This document shows positions 44,666-53,206 of a stretch of DNA of 64,000 bases, piece after piece; positions within the stretch are counted from its first letter, which is position 1, and each line of letters begins with the position of its first letter. The DNA comes from Legionellaceae bacterium (GTDB lineage Bacteria; Pseudomonadota; Gammaproteobacteria; Legionellales; Legionellaceae), in contig JAFIFT010000018.1 of the NCBI GenBank assembly GCA_020831865.1, forward strand, positions 88,610 to 152,609, given 5' to 3'. The notes beneath the pieces are model-generated. The model saw only the letters and a program-made list of their open reading frames with translations. It was not told the DNA's origin and did no database searches. A program made the position numbers and the translations under genes.

Positions 44666-45844
44666 ATGCCAAATCCAATAATGATTATTTTTGAATACCA
44701 TCAGGTCCCGGCTGGTGAACATTTATTTCAGTCTAATGTTTCCGGTCTTATGCAAGCCGGTTATAAAACTTATTTAGATGATGAGGCTTGTGGTATAGAC
44801 TTAAATCAAAAACAAGCTTTAGCGAATCACTTGGTGATTGAAGCACAAAAAATACCGGATGATTCCGATGACATTTGGCAAAAAGACATCGTGACGACCA
44901 GAAAAAAATCTATCGATCTTCTGGTAGAACATCAATTTAATTACCATGCGTACGATTTACCTGAACAAGAAATACGAATGCTTTTAGAGCGCAATTTAGA
45001 TGTACTATTGTTCCATCCCGAAGGAGTGGCGCAAGGGATGAATGATTTACTGTCTGGCAAAATCCCCGAGCGTCAAGAGGCGTATGAACGAAAAGTGCAA
45101 TTTCAAAATAAAGAATTTGCAAAACAAGCACGTAATGCCAAAGGTGAAATTATTTGCATTACTGGAATTTATCATGCGAAGCATCTGCAAAGCTATTTAA
45201 GAGCTCAGCTTCCAGGGCAAGACATCTTATCCTTTTTCCCCTATCAAGGTCCGTCATTCGAACCGTTTGAAGATAAAGCGAGAAACCCGAAATTCAATGC
45301 GGATGTTTTCCCTCATGGCGCAAGATTAATTAATATGGATGCTGATGCTGAACGCGAACAATCCAAGCATATTATGCTCGATGATTTAATAACTTATACC
45401 AATATGGTAAAGACCTTAGCACGGATCGAACAGGATCTTATCCAAAATGATGTACCTAAGGATACACTTGATGCCATCCAGGAGGAACTGCAAACCCTTA
45501 AAGCAAACAGTTATACCCTAACCTCTTTGAATAATTTAGATATGTATTTATTCGCTATGGATGCCTACCTCTTGAAATGCGCTATCGAAAAGAAAGACTT
45601 GTCTTATATTAAGGCCAGCTACCCTGACATCCAAAAAAGTGCCCGAGCTCTTCCAAAGACCGAGTTTAAAAGCAAACTTATCAGTCTCATTAAAGAAATT
45701 ATCCAAAAATACCAAGTTGAACAAAAGCTGGTAAAGGAAATGCCTAAAGCCTCTAATCATGATTCCAGTTTTTTTGCTGAAAAAAAAGCGGCTGAGCAAA
45801 TGCAAGATCTCCATTTGCAGGACGCTATTACACTCAATAAATAA
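44666..45844 (+). CDS. AT-rich gene, soluble protein of unknown function, effector candidate
   Basis: 392 residues from the ATG at 44666 (GAGAG before it); an upstream ATG at 44627 would lie inside the promoter. Codon use is clearly more AT-rich than in neighbouring genes (AAA, GAT, TTA, ATT favoured), a sign of recent transfer. No signal peptide or membrane helix. Around residue 165 the segment GEIICITGIYHAKHLQSYL, with an Ile/Gly-rich strand and a His, is loosely reminiscent of the TraB/ChaN-type fold, but the match is too weak to name. The last 120 residues are helical and Lys/Glu-rich. It could be a translocated effector or a cargo gene of unknown kind. Confidence 0.55.
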   Translation: MPNPIMIIFEYHQVPAGEHLFQSNVSGLMQAGYKTYLDDEACGIDLNQKQALANHLVIEAQKIPDDSDDIWQKDIVTTRKKSIDLLVEHQFNYHAYDLPEQEIRMLLERNLDVLLFHPEGVAQGMNDLLSGKIPERQEAYERKVQFQNKEFAKQARNAKGEIICITGIYHAKHLQSYLRAQLPGQDILSFFPYQGPSFEPFEDKARNPKFNADVFPHGARLINMDADAEREQSKHIMLDDLITYTNMVKTLARIEQDLIQNDVPKDTLDAIQEELQTLKANSYTLTSLNNLDMYLFAMDAYLLKCAIEKKDLSYIKASYPDIQKSARALPKTEFKSKLISLIKEIIQKYQVEQKLVKEMPKASNHDSSFFAEKKAAEQMQDLHLQDAITLNK

Positions 45845-46176
45845 CCTCTAATGGGTTTTTGGTTCCATTCCGCAGCTCCGGATGGAACCAATATTTAGTC
45901 CCTCACGTTCTAACCTGCTTCCATTGCCCTAAACATTGAACATGTTTAAGTAGATCCGGGGCCGTAGGTTTTATGCGTTCAAATATCCCCACGGTACTGG
46001 TGGGGACGCTGATAATCGCATGGTTGCTAAACCAAAAGCCCTTATTGCTAGCGACGATATTTAGTGTGCCAGTGTGTCAGGCCGAGTGCAACGTTTGAAC
46101 ATAAAAGCCTGATATAGGATTACACTGGCTGGGTCTATAGCCTGGCTGAGGGACAGGAATGCATGGGGAGTTTTTG
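45845..46176. other. 332-base intergenic stretch with one possible 41-residue ORF
   Basis: Apart from the hairpin, the stretch has a small open frame at 45973-46098 (plus) coding for a hydrophobic 41-residue peptide starting MRSNIPTVLVGTLIIAWLL and ending in a two-Cys tail. Its ribosome site is poor. It could be a small membrane peptide or a gene remnant. Confidence 0.35.
45859..45892. terminator. Hairpin after the AT-rich gene
   Basis: TGGTTCCAT and ATGGAACCA form a 9-base stem starting 15 bases past the stop codon. The T run lies before the stem on the plus strand, so it is not a textbook terminator in either direction. Confidence 0.35.
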
Positions 46177-47583
46177 TTATTGCTCCTTGTGCTCTATCGA
46201 GTCCATTAATTGCTTGAGTACCGTATTGTCGCGCTGCCTGGGGCTGCAATAATAGTTGCAGATATGCGTTAATGCTTGCAGATTTCTTTTGCCCGGTGTA
46301 AAAGCCTTCTTTCCGACAGGGGGAGGCGGCAACTCGGTGGTAATATTGCGGTTTTGTAATTCCTCTTGCACGATGTCAATCATGGCGCAAATTAAAGCAT
46401 GGACCACCGCGATTTGTTCTTTTTCAGCAGGGCTAAACTGGGGAAGAGAGGCGTCTTGCCGACCATTAGCGGCATATTCGAGTGTGCGCAGCAAGTAGCG
46501 GGTATCTTTATTGGTAAAATAACCAAATAAATCTATGCATAGCGAGGTCGACGCGTGTTGAAACCAAGACGTCAGTTGCTTTCTGAAAAGAGATTGATTA
46601 CTTTCCAAAGACTGACCTTGCTGATGGCTTGCCATCCAAATAGCCATGACCGCATTGATCAAACGAATGGGATTGAACCAGAATTTATAGGCTCGCAGGA
46701 GGTCGAGAACCGGATTGGCTAACGGAGCGGCCTCCGTGACCGTGTCCGATTCAGGATAATGGCTGAGCAGGGAGCGGAGAATAGCAGCATGTTCTTTTGC
46801 GGGCTGAAAAGAAACCGCGGGAGGTAATTCATCACCATGATAGAGATGATCCGGGAGCTGCAATCTATAGCGCTGGATGAACTCATGTTGCAGTGCCTGA
46901 AACAAACGCTCAATTTGGGCATAGAGGTCAGTGAGTTGTTTGCGGTATTGTAGCTGTTCTTCAGAGGAAGAAGAAGGCGTGACCAAGTCTTCCGGATGTA
47001 GTTTATAGTAAAACAAACTGTTAAACAGTGTCCGGATATCTTTATCTTTAAACGAACGCGCCAGCTTTTTCAGCTCTTCGTCGGTTAAATTCTGACAAAA
47101 TGGTGTTGCCCAGTGGCTTTGCTGTTTGTATACACAGATGAGATCCCCCAACCACTGCAACCATGCTTCGCTGCGAGGCTGTTGTCGGTTAAACAGCGCA
47201 TGCGGGTTCTGATCAGGGCCTTGCGCTTTCTCAAAAGTATCCTGCTGTATCCAGTATCGAATAGTATACAGGCAGGTCCACAGTTGCTGTTGCAGAATGG
47301 CCTGGGTCTCGACGTCAAAGTGGCGGTGCAGTTGGCAATGCAAATCCTGCCATTGGTGGAAAGCGTCATCAAGGCTGGTGGTAGGAAGGGGCGCTGCCTC
47401 GGTTGTATGGGGGATGGGCTGTTGATACCAAGTGTGATAGTGTTGCATGATCCTGTCAATCATTTGGAGTTTGCGATGGTGATCAGGGTATGGCTGGGAC
47501 GACTGGTGTCGGAGTTGAGCCATCAGTTGTTTCATGGCATATTTGCGTGTTACCCGTTCTTCGAGTGAGAGTTTGCTTTGCAT
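46177..47583 (-). CDS. Helical protein of unknown function, effector candidate
   Basis: 468 residues from the ATG at 47581-47583, which has GGGAGG eight bases upstream; an earlier ATG at 47616 has no such site. No signal peptide and no clear membrane segment (the hydrophobic stretch INAVMAIWMA near residue 310 is short). It is Gln/His/Leu-rich and helical, in the same style as the 946-residue protein at 36437-39277, though no clear sequence match is seen. The C-terminus ends in SIEHKEQ, with a Glu-rich tail. No domain was recognised. It stands alone, convergent with the AT-rich gene. Confidence 0.55.
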   Translation of the reverse strand: MQSKLSLEERVTRKYAMKQLMAQLRHQSSQPYPDHHRKLQMIDRIMQHYHTWYQQPIPHTTEAAPLPTTSLDDAFHQWQDLHCQLHRHFDVETQAILQQQLWTCLYTIRYWIQQDTFEKAQGPDQNPHALFNRQQPRSEAWLQWLGDLICVYKQQSHWATPFCQNLTDEELKKLARSFKDKDIRTLFNSLFYYKLHPEDLVTPSSSSEEQLQYRKQLTDLYAQIERLFQALQHEFIQRYRLQLPDHLYHGDELPPAVSFQPAKEHAAILRSLLSHYPESDTVTEAAPLANPVLDLLRAYKFWFNPIRLINAVMAIWMASHQQGQSLESNQSLFRKQLTSWFQHASTSLCIDLFGYFTNKDTRYLLRTLEYAANGRQDASLPQFSPAEKEQIAVVHALICAMIDIVQEELQNRNITTELPPPPVGKKAFTPGKRNLQALTHICNYYCSPRQRDNTVLKQLMDSIEHKEQ

Positions 47584-47621
47584 GGTACAGGCCTCCCTGT
47601 TGCACCGCTTCACCAATTTTC

Positions 47622-47650
47622 AGTATAGGGGCGATTCAGCAAGAAGTGAA
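47622..47650 (-). promoter_or_regulatory. Promoter candidate for the 468-residue gene
   Basis: On the minus strand TTCACT (47650-47645, 4 of 6), 17 bases, TATACT (47627-47622, 5 of 6), 38 bases before the ATG. Confidence 0.5.
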
Positions 47651-47722
47651 GTTGCTGCACCGTTTGGGCACCTCCTGTCTGCGAGAGAGACTTGGCCTTG
47701 TCACAATAATGTGCCTTACCTA

Positions 47723-47751
47723 TTGAAAAAAGAACAAAAAATAATTATATT
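47723..47751 (+). promoter_or_regulatory. Promoter candidate for the response regulator
   Basis: TTGAAA (47723-47728, 5 of 6), 17 bases, TATATT (47746-47751, 5 of 6). A second perfect TATAAT follows at 47757-47762 without a -35. The 330-base space between the two divergent genes (47584-47913) holds these elements and no gene; the leader to the regulator is about 150 bases. Confidence 0.5.
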
Positions 47752-47913
47752 GCTCTTATAATGAAATGTTGATGTGGGGATAGGCTCTACTCCTCAGCAT
47801 AGAATCAACGGCGTATGACCTATAACAGTGGTATTTTTCTGAATCGCAATTTTCGCAGGTTAACTTCGCCTTTTGGGCGTACCAAGTGTAGTTCTGGATG
47901 TGGATGAATCGAT

Positions 47914-48636
47914 ATGGTAGCGGCGAATAAAAAAATAGTGCTCATTGACGCCGCAGGTGCGGATGCGCATTTGACTGCGTATTTGATCAAATTTAACTTC
48001 CAGCTGGATGAGAGAAAACAGTTGCCTGAAGTATGGCAAGAATTACAGGGCTACGATGTTCTGTTGATTGACCGAAAACAGATTGCGCAGCCTGCTTTGC
48101 TGCGCCAAATATACGACAGCATTAGTATTCCCCTGATTATTATTGATGATGCGTTTGATGCCGCATCTTGTGTGCAGTGCCTGGAAGCAGGAGCGGATGA
48201 TTATCTCGTCAAACCCCTCAACCCGCGTGAGCTTCATGCCCGCATTAATGTGATTGCCCGTCGAGTGAAATTAGGGAAGTTGCCAGCCCAACAGGATGTA
48301 TGGCAATTTAATGACTGGTCTTTGTATCCGCGTGCCCGCCAATTGTTCAATGCTTCGCAGGAAGAGGTGTTTTTGAGCTCGGGTGAATTTGATCTCTTAC
48401 TCGAATTTGTCCGCCATCCCCAGCAAATTTTAAGGCGAGAGTATTTATTTTCCCAGCTGATGGCGGTTGAAATGACCCCCTGGGATCGGCGCGTGGATGT
48501 GCAAGTCAGCCGTTTGCGGCACAAAATTGAAGCAGACGTTAAGCGGCCCATCCTTATCAAGACCATTCGCAATGAAGGCTATGTGTTTACCGCCAGAGTG
48601 CTGCATAGCGATCGTACCTGGCGTTTCCGGGAGTAG
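47914..48636 (+). CDS. OmpR/PhoB-type response regulator with an atypical receiver, orphan
   Basis: 240 residues. The receiver (about 1-118) keeps the phospho-Asp position in VLLIDRKQ (normally xLLDxxLP) and the Lys in LVKPLNP with GADDYLVKP before it, but the acidic pair near the N-terminus (normally VDDE) is reduced to LIDAAG, and the loop after the Asp is unusual. The C-terminal winged helix (about 130-230) is normal: SSGEFDLLLEFVRHPQQILRR, WDRRVDVQVSRLRHKIE and IRNEGYVF. No sensor kinase gene is adjacent. It binds DNA as an OmpR-type regulator; whether it is phosphorylated is uncertain. Confidence 0.88.
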   Translation: MVAANKKIVLIDAAGADAHLTAYLIKFNFQLDERKQLPEVWQELQGYDVLLIDRKQIAQPALLRQIYDSISIPLIIIDDAFDAASCVQCLEAGADDYLVKPLNPRELHARINVIARRVKLGKLPAQQDVWQFNDWSLYPRARQLFNASQEEVFLSSGEFDLLLEFVRHPQQILRREYLFSQLMAVEMTPWDRRVDVQVSRLRHKIEADVKRPILIKTIRNEGYVFTARVLHSDRTWRFRE

Positions 48637-48654
48637 GCGCAGGAGGTGGGTGTT

Positions 48655-49908
48655 TCACAGCAACTGCACGCGAACTGTTTTAATGGTATTGTCCCGTACA
48701 CGGAGTATATCTATTTGTAAAGCATGGACGCGCAGGCAGCAATCCGCCGGAGGAATGTAGCCCAAATGTTCAATAATAAAGCCACTGAGTGTGCGCGGGC
48801 CGGTTTGAGGAAGTTCCAGATTTAAAAGCCGATTCAACTGACGGATAGTAATGCTGGCATTGACCATAAAGGAGCCATCTTCCTGTGGACTAATATCTTT
48901 ACTGAAGGTGGCCAGATCGGTGGTAAATTCCCCCACGACTTCCTCAAGAATATCTTCCAGCGTCACTAATCCCAGCACATCACCATACTCATCAACGACA
49001 AAGGAGCTGCGCTGTTTATGTTTTTGAAAGTTCAAAATTTGCTGATTCAGTGCAGTAGCTTCCGGTATGAAATAAGGGGCCTGCGCAATTGATTGCAGGC
49101 TGTCTTTATCCAGTTTTTCAGTCAGCGCCAGACCTAATACATCCCGCATATGGACGATGCCGACTACGTGATCAGGACTACCGGCGAACAGTGGCAATCG
49201 GGTATGCTGTGTGGTTTCCAGTTGGTCACGTAATTCATGCCAGGGAAGATTGAGATCAAGACCCAGAATGTCATGTTTCGGAATCATGATATCCTCGACC
49301 GTTGCCTGCCCCAGATCTAATAAGGACAACAGCATGCTGTGGTGTTCTTCCGGCAAGAGGATACCGGCCTCATGTAAGACCGAGCGGAGCTCTTCACTGC
49401 TTAGACCTGCTTGTTTCAGGCTGGTGTCCAGCCAAGGTTCCCTGCGCCACAACAGCAACTGGCACAGGCCGTTACTGAGAGCAGTGAGGGGGGCTAAAAG
49501 AGGCATGACCCGCTTAAGGAGCGGTGCTAGCCGCAAGGCAATTTTTTCTGGATAGCGGGAGGCGAGAGTATGGGGAATACGTGTTGCAATGACCTCCTCG
49601 GCAAGGAGCAGGATGATCAGGGCGCTTGCGATACCGAGAAGACCATAAAGGCGTTGACCTATCAGTGTCGCTATCGCCGCCGCTATGATCGTTGCCAGTG
49701 TTTTACCCATGAGGAGAGCATGGCGTAATCGTTCAGGCTGCTTTAGGAGTTGCTCAACGCATATAGCTTGTCGGTGTTTGATTTTTACCAGATGTTTCAG
49801 GCGATAGCGATTAAAAGACGTCAGAGCTATCTCCGCAAGGGAGAAAAATGCCAGGATGAAAAGCAGAAAAACCAACAGGAGAAACAGTTCAGGGAGAGAG
49901 AACTGCAC
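48655..49908 (-). CDS. CorB/YfjD-type membrane protein (DUF21-CBS-CorC_HlyC)
   Basis: 417 residues with a GTG start (49906-49908) behind GAGGTTACCCT. The N-terminal DUF21 domain has three or four helices (SLAEIALTSFNR is the family's signature), two CBS domains lie at about 205-325 (VEDIMIPKHDI; FVVDEYGDVLGLVTLEDILEEVVGE) and a CorC_HlyC domain closes the chain. The CNNM/CorB family exports or senses Mg2+ or Co2+. It converges with the response regulator, 18 bases apart. Confidence 0.92.
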   Translation of the reverse strand: MQFSLPELFLLLVFLLFILAFFSLAEIALTSFNRYRLKHLVKIKHRQAICVEQLLKQPERLRHALLMGKTLATIIAAAIATLIGQRLYGLLGIASALIILLLAEEVIATRIPHTLASRYPEKIALRLAPLLKRVMPLLAPLTALSNGLCQLLLWRREPWLDTSLKQAGLSSEELRSVLHEAGILLPEEHHSMLLSLLDLGQATVEDIMIPKHDILGLDLNLPWHELRDQLETTQHTRLPLFAGSPDHVVGIVHMRDVLGLALTEKLDKDSLQSIAQAPYFIPEATALNQQILNFQKHKQRSSFVVDEYGDVLGLVTLEDILEEVVGEFTTDLATFSKDISPQEDGSFMVNASITIRQLNRLLNLELPQTGPRTLSGFIIEHLGYIPPADCCLRVHALQIDILRVRDNTIKTVRVQLL

Positions 49909-50066
49909 AGGGTAACCTCGTAGCCTAAATCGCGATCATGACACTTTTAGGCAAGGCATGCAAGTGTCATGTTTTGGGTGGAGTCGATAATATTTGCACA
50001 ATTAGGTTGAAAAATCATCATTTTTGTCGGAGACTTAGAGTATGGACATCCGCTAAGGAAGCACAT

Positions 50067-50369
50067 ATGCAATGGATACTCCTGTTCGTCCTTGTCGTTG
50101 TGAATACGGCCAGTTTTGCGCAAGGCTGTGTTGTCGGGGGGCCTGCCAAACAGCAACGCTTTGTGTGCTTTGATGGCCGTAGTCTCTCCAATGAGGGAGG
50201 GCAACTCATCTGGCATGCCCGTCGCGGCTGTTTCAAAAGCACCATACCTTGCTGTGCCTATCAGGCGGGCCACTACGGACGCTATGCCAATCGAGCGCAA
50301 TTACACCGTGCCCTGGAGCGTTGCCGCTATCATTATCCCTTTCGACTGGGAGAAATGCAAACACATTAA
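50067..50369 (+). CDS. Small exported Cys-rich protein, unknown function
   Basis: 100 residues from the ATG at 50067 (AAGGA before it); the frame is open to 49938, but the upstream part has no export logic. A signal peptide of about 19 residues (ends ASFA-QGC) is followed by a mature chain with six Cys (GCVV, FVCF, GCFK, PCCA, RCRY) and many Arg, His and Tyr. It could be a disulfide-rich periplasmic or secreted protein. No family was recognised. Confidence 0.55.
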   Translation: MQWILLFVLVVVNTASFAQGCVVGGPAKQQRFVCFDGRSLSNEGGQLIWHARRGCFKSTIPCCAYQAGHYGRYANRAQLHRALERCRYHYPFRLGEMQTH

Positions 50370-50515
50370 CCGCCTTCGCGTCAACCGCTATGCGGCGGTC
50401 AACATTCTTTGGTCGCTCAAGAGGGGGAGGGGGTTTCCCCTGTTTGTCAAAGGGAGAGAATTGCTCAAACCGGGGCGCCCTGCTATGATGCTGCGTTTGT
50501 CTCAGGGAGTTACGC

Positions 50516-51277
50516 ATGTATCTGATTACCGGTGGGGGAAGTGGGATCGGGCAGGCTTTGGCGTGGGCTTTGGCCGATAGAAATAAAGCGGTTCTGATTG
50601 TGGGGCGCAGGGAACAGGCGCTGCGCGAGACGGCGGAGCACCGACCCACGATTCGCTATTGCGTGGCGGATGTCGCGCAGGCTGTCGGCCGGCAGAAGCT
50701 CCTGTCTGAATTACAACACTGTACGGCATTAGACGCGCTGGTCAACAATGCGGGTATTATTGAGCCGATTGCGCCGCTGGCAGAGATTGGAGAAGCCGAG
50801 TGGCAGCGACTGATGGCGACTAACGTGGATGCCCCCCTGTTTTTAACACAGGCCCTGTTGCCGAAATTACGTCAAGGCCGGGTGTTGCAGATGGGGTCGG
50901 GCGCGGCTTATTTTCCCGTGGTCGGCTGGGGAGCCTATTGCAGTTCAAAAGCGGCTTTATCAATCATAACGCGCGTTTGGCAAGCAGAGTGTCCTGACAT
51001 GGCTATTGCTTCTGTGATGCCCGGGATCATTGATACTGCTATGCAAGCAACGATTCGGCATTCTGGGGCGATGGCTACCGATAAGCAAGCCTTTTTTACC
51101 GACTTGAAAGAGAAAGGGCAGTTACTGGACTGTGATACAGTAGCCGCTTTTTTGTGTTGGTTATTGCTCGATACCCCGCTTGAGCGCTTTCGCTCACAAG
51201 AGTGGGATATCTACGATAGAGAGCACCATCGCCATTGGCTGGTGCCGCCACATCGTCTAGTGCACTGGGAGGAATAA
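50516..51277 (+). CDS. Short-chain dehydrogenase/reductase
   Basis: 253 residues, classical SDR size. NADP(H) or NAD(H) site TGGGSGIG at residue 5, NNAG in LVNNAGII, active-site Ser in MGSGAAY and the Tyr-x-x-x-Lys pair in YCSSK. The R-rich VGRREQ after strand 2 suggests NADP preference. The substrate is unknown; sepiapterin-reductase-like SDRs have a similar look. A GGGAG ribosome site precedes it. Its stop overlaps the hutI start by one base, so the two form an operon. Confidence 0.88.
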   Translation: MYLITGGGSGIGQALAWALADRNKAVLIVGRREQALRETAEHRPTIRYCVADVAQAVGRQKLLSELQHCTALDALVNNAGIIEPIAPLAEIGEAEWQRLMATNVDAPLFLTQALLPKLRQGRVLQMGSGAAYFPVVGWGAYCSSKAALSIITRVWQAECPDMAIASVMPGIIDTAMQATIRHSGAMATDKQAFFTDLKEKGQLLDCDTVAAFLCWLLLDTPLERFRSQEWDIYDREHHRHWLVPPHRLVHWEE

Positions 51278-52509
51278 TGGTGCCTGGAGTATGTTTGACT
51301 AACTTGCAGGTACTGACGCCCACTGGCGCAGTGATAGCCGGACAGACGGTCGTGGTGCAACAAGACCAGATCGTATGGGTGGGTCCGGATGCCCAGTTGC
51401 CAGCAATGTATCAACGGCAGGATGTGACCACCTACGATGGTCAAAATCGCTTGTTGACCCCGGCTTTGATTGACTGTCACAGCCATTTGATCTACGGCGG
51501 TAACCGGGCGCATGAATTCCGTTCTCGGTTGGCAGGTCAATCGTATGCCGACATTGCGGCGGCTGGTGGCGGCATTCGAGCCACGGTACAGGCGACTCGA
51601 GAAGCCAGTGCCGAGGCATTGTTACATGCGGCTTTGCCTCGTGCGCTCGCCTTGCGAGCAGAAGGAGTTGCCACGCTCGAAATCAAGTCGGGTTATGGGC
51701 TGGATTTGGCGTCAGAAGTGAAAATGTTGCAGGTGGCCCGTCAATTGGGAGAGCACAGCGGCATGCGTATCCGCAGCACGTTTTTGGGGGCGCACGCCCT
51801 GCCACCAGAATATGAAGGGCGTTCACAAGCCTATATTGATTACCTGTGTGCGGAAATGCTTCCCTACATTGCCGAGGCCAAATTGGCAGATGCGGTGGAT
51901 GTTTTTTGTGAAACGATTGCCTTTAGCCGTCAGCAGGCAGAACAGGTCTTTCAGACGGCCATAGACTACGGGTTACCGATTAAATGCCATGCGGAGCAGT
52001 TATCCAATATGGGGGCCAGCCAATTGGCGGCAACAATGGGGGCTTTATCCTGTGATCATCTGGAATATCTGGATGAGGCCGGTCTGGTGGCGATGCAACA
52101 GCAGGGAACGGTGGCGGTATTATTGCCTGGCGCCTTTTATTATCTGGCGGAAACCCGTTTGCCACCCGTAGCGGCATTGCGCGCGCATCAGATTCCCATG
52201 GCTATTGCCACCGACGCCAATCCCGGCTCATCCCCCACCAGTTCTTTATTGCTGATGTTAAGTATGGCCTGTCGCTTTTTTGGTCTGACGGTGGATGAGG
52301 CCCTGGCTGCCGTGACCTGCAATGCCGCACGTGCATTGGGGCTCGCCGATGACATTGGCATGATCGCTCCAAAGCGGCAGGCTGATTTGATTGTGTGGGA
52401 CATCGCCGATCCGGCTGAATTGTGTTATTATTTCGCCAGCCCGCTAGCACATCAAACGATGATTGGCGGCTCATGGCTGGATGAGCCGGCTATTCCCCTT
52501 ATATCATGA
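51277..52509 (+). CDS. hutI: HutI, imidazolonepropionase
   Basis: 410 residues. It hydrolyses imidazolone-5-propionate to N-formimino-glutamate, the third step of histidine degradation. Metal ligands in [16 protein letters not shown], the family motif [26 protein letters not shown] and the final [14 protein letters not shown] are all present. GGGAGGA lies just before the ATG, which overlaps the SDR stop. No hutH, hutU or hutG is nearby, so the rest of the pathway must be elsewhere or missing. Confidence 0.96.
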   Translation: MVPGVCLTNLQVLTPTGAVIAGQTVVVQQDQIVWVGPDAQLPAMYQRQDVTTYDGQNRLLTPALIDCHSHLIYGGNRAHEFRSRLAGQSYADIAAAGGGIRATVQATREASAEALLHAALPRALALRAEGVATLEIKSGYGLDLASEVKMLQVARQLGEHSGMRIRSTFLGAHALPPEYEGRSQAYIDYLCAEMLPYIAEAKLADAVDVFCETIAFSRQQAEQVFQTAIDYGLPIKCHAEQLSNMGASQLAATMGALSCDHLEYLDEAGLVAMQQQGTVAVLLPGAFYYLAETRLPPVAALRAHQIPMAIATDANPGSSPTSSLLLMLSMACRFFGLTVDEALAAVTCNAARALGLADDIGMIAPKRQADLIVWDIADPAELCYYFASPLAHQTMIGGSWLDEPAIPLIS

Positions 52510-52522
52510 CAGTGGAAAAAAA

Positions 52523-53206
52523 ATGGTACGAAAATTATGGTGGCTAGGTTTTGCCTGGCTTCTGGCAGGCAGCGTGAGTGCCGTGCAGACGATAACAGAG
52601 CAAAAGCAAACGGCTGCGGCTGAGATTGATCTGCAATACCCGCAGGGTTTTCCGTATGAGCAAATCGATAAGGCGGTGTTGCGGCGCGTGCAGATGAACC
52701 AGCAATCTTTTGCCAAACAATTGAAAAACGATCAGCATCTGACCGATGATATTCCGGGAAAAAGCGGATTATGGCTACGCTATCAGATTCCTTTTCAGCA
52801 GGGGGGCTGGTTGAGCATTCGCCTGAATTTTTCGTTGTTCAACCGCGGAGCCGCGCATCCCAATCATTGGGTGGAAGTGTTAAATTTTCATAAAGAAGAG
52901 TCGCTTAGCTTGGCTGATCTGTTGGCTCAGGAAAAGGATTTGGAAAAACTGGCGGCCTATTGTCAACAGGCCTTGTTGAAAAAAGACTGGGCGGATGAGA
53001 AATGGATCAAAGAGGGGACTGCGGCCACAGTGGACAACTATCAGAACTGGGTATTTTCCGCCGATGGCATCCGTGTCATCTTCGATACCTATCAGGTTGC
53101 ACCCTATGTATTCGGGCCACAGGAGCTTAGTTTGCCGTTTCATCTGGTACAGCCCCTGTTAAAACCAAACTATCAGAGGCACAACTGGAGACAGAGTCAT
53201 GACTGA
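52523..53206 (+). CDS. Exported DUF3298/RsiV-like domain protein
   Basis: 227 residues from the ATG at 52523 (GTGGA before it). A signal peptide of about 20 residues (ends VSA-VQT) is followed by a body typical of DUF3298-containing proteins: a strand-rich middle (NHWVEVLNFHKEESLSLADLL) and the end motif TYQVAPYVFGPQELSLPF, which matches the family's APYxxGP signature. In RsiV this domain binds lysozyme; most Gram-negative members are unexplored. It overlaps the OPT gene downstream by eight bases. Confidence 0.8.
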   Translation: MVRKLWWLGFAWLLAGSVSAVQTITEQKQTAAAEIDLQYPQGFPYEQIDKAVLRRVQMNQQSFAKQLKNDQHLTDDIPGKSGLWLRYQIPFQQGGWLSIRLNFSLFNRGAAHPNHWVEVLNFHKEESLSLADLLAQEKDLEKLAAYCQQALLKKDWADEKWIKEGTAATVDNYQNWVFSADGIRVIFDTYQVAPYVFGPQELSLPFHLVQPLLKPNYQRHNWRQSHD

